From positions 62,001 to 126,000 of the forward strand of contig NZ_JAMXRZ010000001.1 of assembly GCF_024124375.1 (NCBI RefSeq): a stretch of DNA of 64,000 nt. The letters run 5' to 3'. Below the pieces are notes generated by a model. It was not told the origin of the DNA. It ran no database searches and worked only from the letters and a program-made list of their open reading frames with translations. Of this stretch, positions 59,720 to 64,000 are shown piece after piece (position 1 is the first letter of the stretch; each line of letters starts with the position of its first letter). This DNA is from Klenkia sp. PcliD-1-E. Its GTDB lineage: Bacteria > Actinomycetota > Actinomycetes > Mycobacteriales > Geodermatophilaceae. The translations under genes were made by a program, and so were the position numbers.

Positions 59720-60661
59720 TCAGACGTGCTTGACCGCGGCAGACTCTTCTTCGCTGATCTGCCGGGTCTCCAACTGGAAGGTTGAGTGCTGCACCGACAC
59801 CGCGAAGTGGGTCGCGACGCAGGTGCGGATGTCCTGCAGGACCTCCGCGGCGTGCCCGTCGGTGAAGCACTCGTCATCCAGCACGATGTGCGCGCTCAGG
59901 GTGGGCAGCCCGGTGGCCACGGTGGAGGCATGCAGGTCGTGCACCCCGATGACGTGGTCGCGGCCCAGCAGGTGGGTCCGGACGTCGTCGAGGTCGAGTC
60001 CCGGCGGGGTGAACTCCATCAGCACACTGGCCGTCTCGCGCAGCAGGGTCACCGCACGGGGGACGATCAGGGCGGCGATGAGCAGCCCGGCCAGCGCATC
60101 GGCGCGCAGGAACCCGGTGGTGGCGATGACAATCGCAGCGACGATGACCCCGACGGAGCCCAGCGCGTCGTTGAGGACCTCGAGGAAGGCAGCCCGCATG
60201 TTGAAGTTCGAACCGCGGCTGGAGGCCAGCACGGCGATCGCGAGGATATTGGCGACCAGGCCGATGATGCCGAAGACCAGCAGTTCCCCGCCGGGCACGT
60301 CGGGTGGGGAGAACAGCCGCCGGACACCCTCCACAGCGGTGTAGGCGCCGACGACCAGCAACAACGCAGCCTGACCCAGGGCCGCGATGACCTCGATGCG
60401 GCGGAACCCCCATGTGCGTCGGGAGGTGGCCGGACGTCGGACGAGTGTGGCGGCGATCAGGGCCACGAGGAGCCCCGATGCGTCGGTGATGGCGTGGGCG
60501 GTGTCGGTCAGCAGCGCCAAGCTGCCGGTGTAGATCGCCCCCACGGCCTGCGCCACGACGATCAGGGCGGTGATGCCGAAGGCGATCCACAGCCTGCTGC
60601 GGTGGTCCTCAGCTGAGCCGTCCGCTGTCGCGGCTGGGCCGTGGTCATGTCCTGCGCCCAT
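59720..60661 (-). CDS. CDF-family cation efflux protein (CzcD/ZitB-like)
   Basis: Six-helix proton-driven metal exporter of 313 residues. His-rich start (GHDHGP), metal sites in segment II (ALLTDTAHAITDA) and segment V (LEVLNDALGSVGVI), and a C-terminal cytoplasmic domain (GVHDLHASTVATGLPTLSAHIVLDDE, HSTFQLE). The segment II ligand order HxxxD fits zinc/cadmium transporters. It is transcribed alone toward resB with a palindromic site upstream; it complements the P1B ATPase. Confidence 0.93.
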   Translation of the reverse strand: MGAGHDHGPAATADGSAEDHRSRLWIAFGITALIVVAQAVGAIYTGSLALLTDTAHAITDASGLLVALIAATLVRRPATSRRTWGFRRIEVIAALGQAALLLVVGAYTAVEGVRRLFSPPDVPGGELLVFGIIGLVANILAIAVLASSRGSNFNMRAAFLEVLNDALGSVGVIVAAIVIATTGFLRADALAGLLIAALIVPRAVTLLRETASVLMEFTPPGLDLDDVRTHLLGRDHVIGVHDLHASTVATGLPTLSAHIVLDDECFTDGHAAEVLQDIRTCVATHFAVSVQHSTFQLETRQISEEESAAVKHV

Positions 60662-60731
60662 CGTGATGCTCCATCGGTGTGTGGGGGGCGGTCGAGCTCA
60701 GGCCCGGTGCCGGTTGCGCCCACGGTAGCGT

Positions 60732-60753
60732 CATATGCACTGTCTTGCATGTG
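60732..60753. promoter_or_regulatory. CATATGCA-N6-TGCATGTG operator-like site upstream of the CDF gene
   Basis: The arms CATATGCA (60732-60739) and TGCATGTG (60746-60753) pair at seven of eight bases. The site starts 70 bases upstream of the CDF start codon. It resembles ArsR/SmtB-type sites, but the binding protein is unknown. Confidence 0.55.
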
Positions 60754-60861
60754 GTAGGCGGAGCGCAGAACGGTGACAGCCGACGAGGGTGCCGGCTGAT
60801 GTCTGCGCCCTCTCGGTCACCGCCTGATCCGGAGGTCACCGGTCCGGGTAGTCCGGGCTCC

Positions 60862-61317
60862 TTACCACGTCGACTGGTCCGGCGGCCTGGTCGCACGGAC
60901 CACCGAGGCCCGGGCTGCTGGAGGCTGCTGGACCGAGGTTTCGAGCTCGTGCACCGCGATCAACCGGAGCGGCACGGCCCCGTCCTCGGCTGTGGTCGGG
61001 CCTCCCGGATCGTCCGGGCTCAGGGCGGTCCCGGCCGGTGCACGTCGCCGCCGCAGTGCGGCCCGTAGCCCCGCAATCGCCCCGACTGCTGCAGCGACGA
61101 TCACCCCGAGGGCCACAGATGCCACGACCGTGGCGATCGGCGGCCCCGAAACCACTGCCGACGCTGCCTGCTGCCCGGCCTCGCTCTGCCCTCGGTCGCC
61201 GGGGTGGGTGTGTCGCGCTACCGCGACCAGCAGCACCACTGCACCGGCCGCGAGCACGCCCCAGCCGGCCAACGAGAGCACCGACGGGCGCCGCCGGTGC
61301 TCGAGCTGGCGCGTCAC
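60862..61317 (-). CDS. Hypothetical small membrane protein
   Basis: A 151-residue protein with two predicted membrane helices (about 14-36, LSLAGWGVLAAGAVVLLVAV, and 62-86, IATVVASVALGVIVAAAVGAIAG), a basic loop after the second (LRAALRRRRAP) and a disordered C-terminus. The GTG start overlaps the CcsB stop by four bases, so it belongs to the lnt-ccsB operon. No family recognised; perhaps an accessory of the cytochrome system. Confidence 0.7.
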   Translation of the reverse strand: MTRQLEHRRRPSVLSLAGWGVLAAGAVVLLVAVARHTHPGDRGQSEAGQQAASAVVSGPPIATVVASVALGVIVAAAVGAIAGLRAALRRRRAPAGTALSPDDPGGPTTAEDGAVPLRLIAVHELETSVQQPPAARASVVRATRPPDQSTW

Positions 61318-62297
61318 ACGCCGCCGTAGGAGTGCAGCCCGGTGGACACCAGGTTGACGAACAGCAGGTTGAACACCAGGGATGCGAAACCCACCAGGTT
61401 GATCCATGACGCCGGTGCCCCCCGCCAGCCGGCGGTGCTGCGCGCGTGCAGGTAGGCGGCGTAGGCGACCCAGGAGATGAACGCCCAGGTCTCTTTCGGA
61501 TCCCAGCCCCAGAACCGCCCCCAGGCGCTCTCGGCCCAGATCGCACCCGCGATGACTGCGAACGTCCACACCGGGAAGGCGAACACCGCCGTGCGGTGCG
61601 CCAGCCGGTCCAGCGTCTGCGCGGAGGGCAGGTGGTCCAGCAGCGCACCCCTTCCGGAACCGGCCGGACGCCGCTCGCGGCGTCGCTGCACCAGGTACAG
61701 AGAGCTGGCCACCGCACTGACCAGGAACACCCCGAAGGAGATGATGGCCGCCGAGACGTGCACCACCAGCCAGTCCGAGCGCAGGGCGGCCACCAGGGGG
61801 CCGGCCTCGGCGTAGAGGAACAGACCGATCAGAACCAGGCCCACCATCGCCGGTCCGACCACGAACACCCCGATGTGGCGCACCGCCGGTACCCGCCAGG
61901 CGGCCACCAGGTAGGCCACCATGCCGATCAGCACCGCAGCCGAGCCGAACTCGTACATGTTGCCCCACGGCACGCGGCCGGTTCCCCAGCCACGTACGGC
62001 CAGCATCCCGATCTGCAGCACGGCCCCAGCAGCAGTCAGCCCCAGTGCCAGGCCGCTCCACGACCAGCGCTTCGCCCCTCTGTCCGGCGCCGGTGCAGGG
62101 CAATGATCGCCCGGGGCGAGATTGCCGGGTAGGGGGTCGCCACCGGCGCGCGCTCCCACGGGGACAGCGACGGATGGGCTCCCCACCCGTCGCCCGAAAG
62201 CCAGCTCCGCGGCGAAGGCCAGGGCGGCCAGCGCGTAGGCCGCCACCGCGGCGGTGAACAACTGGTCGGACAGTGCAGCCAGGTCGGATGGGGTCAC
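61314..62297 (-). CDS. ccsB: Cytochrome c biogenesis protein CcsB (CcsA/CcsB family)
   Basis: Haem-handling membrane protein of 327 residues, partner of ResB. The tryptophan-rich WWD-type motif is WGRFWGWDPKETWAFISWVAYA (near residue 255). Conserved His in SDWLVVHVSAAIISF, in AYLHARS and in the last loop (STGLHSYGG). About eight membrane segments. It starts at a GTG overlapping the Lnt stop and its stop overlaps the next gene, so the three are coupled. ResB is on the other strand 1.6 kb away, an unusual split of the usual resB-ccsB pair. Confidence 0.93.
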   Translation of the reverse strand: MTPSDLAALSDQLFTAAVAAYALAALAFAAELAFGRRVGSPSVAVPVGARAGGDPLPGNLAPGDHCPAPAPDRGAKRWSWSGLALGLTAAGAVLQIGMLAVRGWGTGRVPWGNMYEFGSAAVLIGMVAYLVAAWRVPAVRHIGVFVVGPAMVGLVLIGLFLYAEAGPLVAALRSDWLVVHVSAAIISFGVFLVSAVASSLYLVQRRRERRPAGSGRGALLDHLPSAQTLDRLAHRTAVFAFPVWTFAVIAGAIWAESAWGRFWGWDPKETWAFISWVAYAAYLHARSTAGWRGAPASWINLVGFASLVFNLLFVNLVSTGLHSYGGV

Positions 62298-63973
62298 AGG
62301 TCATCTCCTCGGAACGGGATGGGGAAGCGGGACAGTGCACGATCGTTCGAGGCTCGCGGGGTCGAGGCCTGGGAACTGGCGGTGGCGGGATCCACGACGC
62401 GGGTGTCAGCGGCGAGACCGGTGGTGCGGCGTCGTCCCCACGTCCACAGCAGCGCCGCGACCGCCAGCCCGCTCATCGCCGCCTCGGGCGCAGACCCCAG
62501 GCGGGCAGCCACGGTGGTTCCTTCGCCGAGGGTCACCGCGCCGGTGAACACCCACTGGGTGAACAGGTCCGAGCGGGCTCGAACCGAACCGTCGGACTCA
62601 ATGACGGCTGACAGGCCGCTGGTGGCCACGACCACCACCGGGCGATCGAACTCGATCGCCCGCAGTCGGCTCATCGCCAGTTGCTGCGGGCTCTCATCGG
62701 TGTAGCCGAAGGTCGCGTTGTTGGTCTGCACGACCAGCAGCTGTGCGCCCTCGGCCACGACATCGGCGACCAGTCCGTCGTAGGCGACCTCGAAACAGAT
62801 GACGTCACCCACAGCCACCCCGCCCATATCGAGCAGTCCCGGAGTCTCACCGGCGCGGAAATCGCGGCGCAGCAGATCGACCTTGTCGCTGAACAGCCGG
62901 AAGAACGAACGCGCCGGCATGTACTCCCCAAACGGGACGGGGTGCCGCTTGGCGTACTGATCACCAGGCCCGGTGACGGGGTCCCACACGATGCCGGCGT
63001 TGGTGAGGAAGCCCCCGGGTCCGTCGAGCACGGCACCGATCAGGATGGGCACCCCGATCGCGCGCGCGGCCCGGTCGATCTGCTCGGCCGCGTCGGGGTT
63101 GATCAGCGGATCAATGTCGGAGCTGTTCTCCGGCCACAACACCAGCTGCGGCGCGGGCCGCCGGCCGGCGGCCACCTCCGCGGCGAGATCCACGGTCGCC
63201 TGCACATGGTTGTCCAGTACCGCGCGCCGCTGCGCGTTGAAGTCCAATCCCGCTCGGGGGACACCGCCTTGCACGACGGCGATGTCGACCCGCGCTGGGA
63301 CCTGGGTGGAGCCCCCGGGCGGGGTATCGCCGGTCGGCCCGAGCGGTATGACCGCCAGCCACGGCGCGATCGCAAGCGCCAAGGCCGGGATTCTCCTGCG
63401 GTATCGCCCGTCGGGCCGACCAGGCGCAGCATCTCGGCGTAGCACTGTCACCACCACGTTGGCCAGCCCGCAACCGCTCAGTGCGACGGCGAAGCTGACC
63501 AGGGGCACCCCGCCGACGGCGGCAAGCTGGGCCAGGGGGGAGTCGGCCTGGGCAAAGCCCAGCCGCCCCCACGGCAGCCCACCGAAGGGCCACCGGGACC
63601 GGGCGCCCTCGGCAGCCACCCACAGCAGGGCCGACCACAGCGGTGCCGCGGGCAGCCGGCTGACCGCCGCGACACCCGCGCCCAGGGCGGCATAGAACAG
63701 CGCCTGGGCCACCGACAACGCCACCCAAGGAAGCGAACCAACGAACACGCCCGACCAACTCAGCAGCGGGAGCATGAACGCAGCCCCAAGGACGCCGCCG
63801 ACCACGGCACCCCGCCGGGCGCGCTGGCCGTAGGCGGCTAGCTGCAGCAGCGCCGGGCCGGCCACCGCCAGCGGCCACAGGTCCCAGGCGGGGAACGCCA
63901 ACCACAGCAGCAGCCCGCCGGCGGCGGCCAGTAGGAGGGAAGCGAGGAGGGGGGTGCCGCGCGGTGTCTTCAC
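62294..63973 (-). CDS. lnt: Apolipoprotein N-acyltransferase
   Basis: Membrane enzyme that adds the third acyl chain to lipoproteins (559 aa from the GTG at 63973). The N-terminal third has six or more membrane segments (LLLAAAGGLLLWLAFPAW onward). The C-terminal nitrilase-like domain (about 245-500) has the catalytic triad regions: Glu in LVLWPENSSDIDP, Lys in YAKRHPVPFGEYMP and Cys in VGDVICFEVAYDG. The start is uncertain because the open frame runs on to the window edge at 64000, so it may be truncated. It heads the lnt-ccsB operon. Confidence 0.9.
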   Translation of the reverse strand: MKTPRGTPLLASLLLAAAGGLLLWLAFPAWDLWPLAVAGPALLQLAAYGQRARRGAVVGGVLGAAFMLPLLSWSGVFVGSLPWVALSVAQALFYAALGAGVAAVSRLPAAPLWSALLWVAAEGARSRWPFGGLPWGRLGFAQADSPLAQLAAVGGVPLVSFAVALSGCGLANVVVTVLRRDAAPGRPDGRYRRRIPALALAIAPWLAVIPLGPTGDTPPGGSTQVPARVDIAVVQGGVPRAGLDFNAQRRAVLDNHVQATVDLAAEVAAGRRPAPQLVLWPENSSDIDPLINPDAAEQIDRAARAIGVPILIGAVLDGPGGFLTNAGIVWDPVTGPGDQYAKRHPVPFGEYMPARSFFRLFSDKVDLLRRDFRAGETPGLLDMGGVAVGDVICFEVAYDGLVADVVAEGAQLLVVQTNNATFGYTDESPQQLAMSRLRAIEFDRPVVVVATSGLSAVIESDGSVRARSDLFTQWVFTGAVTLGEGTTVAARLGSAPEAAMSGLAVAALLWTWGRRRTTGLAADTRVVDPATASSQASTPRASNDRALSRFPIPFRGDDL

Positions 63974-64000
63974 CGCCGCCGGACGCTGGGCGGGGACCGC

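Larger units (their letters stand above)
40315..64000. mobile_element. Integrative and conjugative-type element in tRNA-Gly(CCC), left end to beyond the window
   Basis: The left boundary is the 3' part of a tRNA-Gly gene (40315-40359). Next come integrase, excisionase-like, relaxase and ParB-like genes, and metal and thiol-redox cargo. The tRNA fragment reads leftward with its 5' side facing the element, so the chromosome to the left is the original downstream flank of the tRNA and the restored tRNA should lie at the right end, outside this window. No type IV transfer ATPase or VirB genes are seen here; they would have to be further right. Coding stretches are slightly less GC-biased than the backbone. 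Confidence 0.75.

Overview
The window comes from a very GC-rich actinobacterium. Third codon positions are almost all G or C, GTG starts and 4-bp ATGA/GTGA gene overlaps are common, and the gene families are typically actinobacterial: an F420-type LLM oxidoreductase, a FadE5-like acyl-CoA dehydrogenase, DUF2332, DUF3140, DUF899, TIGR03084, an AAC(2')-I-like acetyltransferase and small acidic proteins. The overall style resembles Geodermatophilaceae, but that placement is an inference and nothing in the window proves it.

Positions 1-40,300 look like chromosomal backbone. In order they hold: a three-gene 2-oxoacid dehydrogenase operon (E1 alpha, E1 beta, E2); a fructose PTS locus (deoR, fruK, fruA and ptsH leftward, ptsI divergent); a small basic protein and a tyrosine phosphatase; an ABC-2 exporter coupled to a two-component system (ATPase, permease, kinase, regulator, every junction overlapping); a FadE5-like dehydrogenase with twin palindromic operators, a LapA-like protein and a TetR regulator; a zinc ABC importer with a His-rich binding protein and a Zur-like site; a divergent fatty-acid or acyl-CoA locus; ribokinase, DUF3140, and a methyltransferase with a type III polyketide synthase; an AAC(2')-like acetyltransferase with an FMN reductase; a LysR regulator; and a stress and signalling stretch (anti-sigma-type ATPase, DUF899, NmrA-like protein, flavin/PNPOx protein, MarR regulator with a perfect 20-bp operator, GAF-PAS-GGDEF protein, STAS protein).

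At 40,315 the sequence enters an integrated mobile element. About 45 bp identical to the 3' half of a tRNA-Gly(CCC) gene, CCA included, are followed by a tyrosine integrase, a small excisionase-like protein, a 1,688-residue MobF-type relaxase/helicase that also carries a DnaG-like primase core, and a ParB-like gene. The ParB gene is cut in two by about 2.6 kb of inserted DNA holding an IS110-family transposase and a hypothetical gene. The orientation of the tRNA fragment predicts that the element runs rightward past the window end and that the intact tRNA-Gly lies at its far end.

The cargo from 52,300 to 64,000 is a redox and metal island. It contains a TlpA-like lipoprotein thioredoxin, CcdA (frame broken in a run of eight C), VKOR, a DsbA-like protein, a CadC/CmtR-type ArsR sensor, a P1B metal ATPase, ResB, a CDF metal efflux protein, CcsB, a small membrane protein and apolipoprotein N-acyltransferase. 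CcdA, TlpA, ResB and CcsB together are the parts list of cytochrome c maturation system II. VKOR and DsbA supply disulfide formation, and the ATPase and CDF protein supply metal efflux. The reading that these form one transferable envelope thiol, haem and metal module is inference from gene content.
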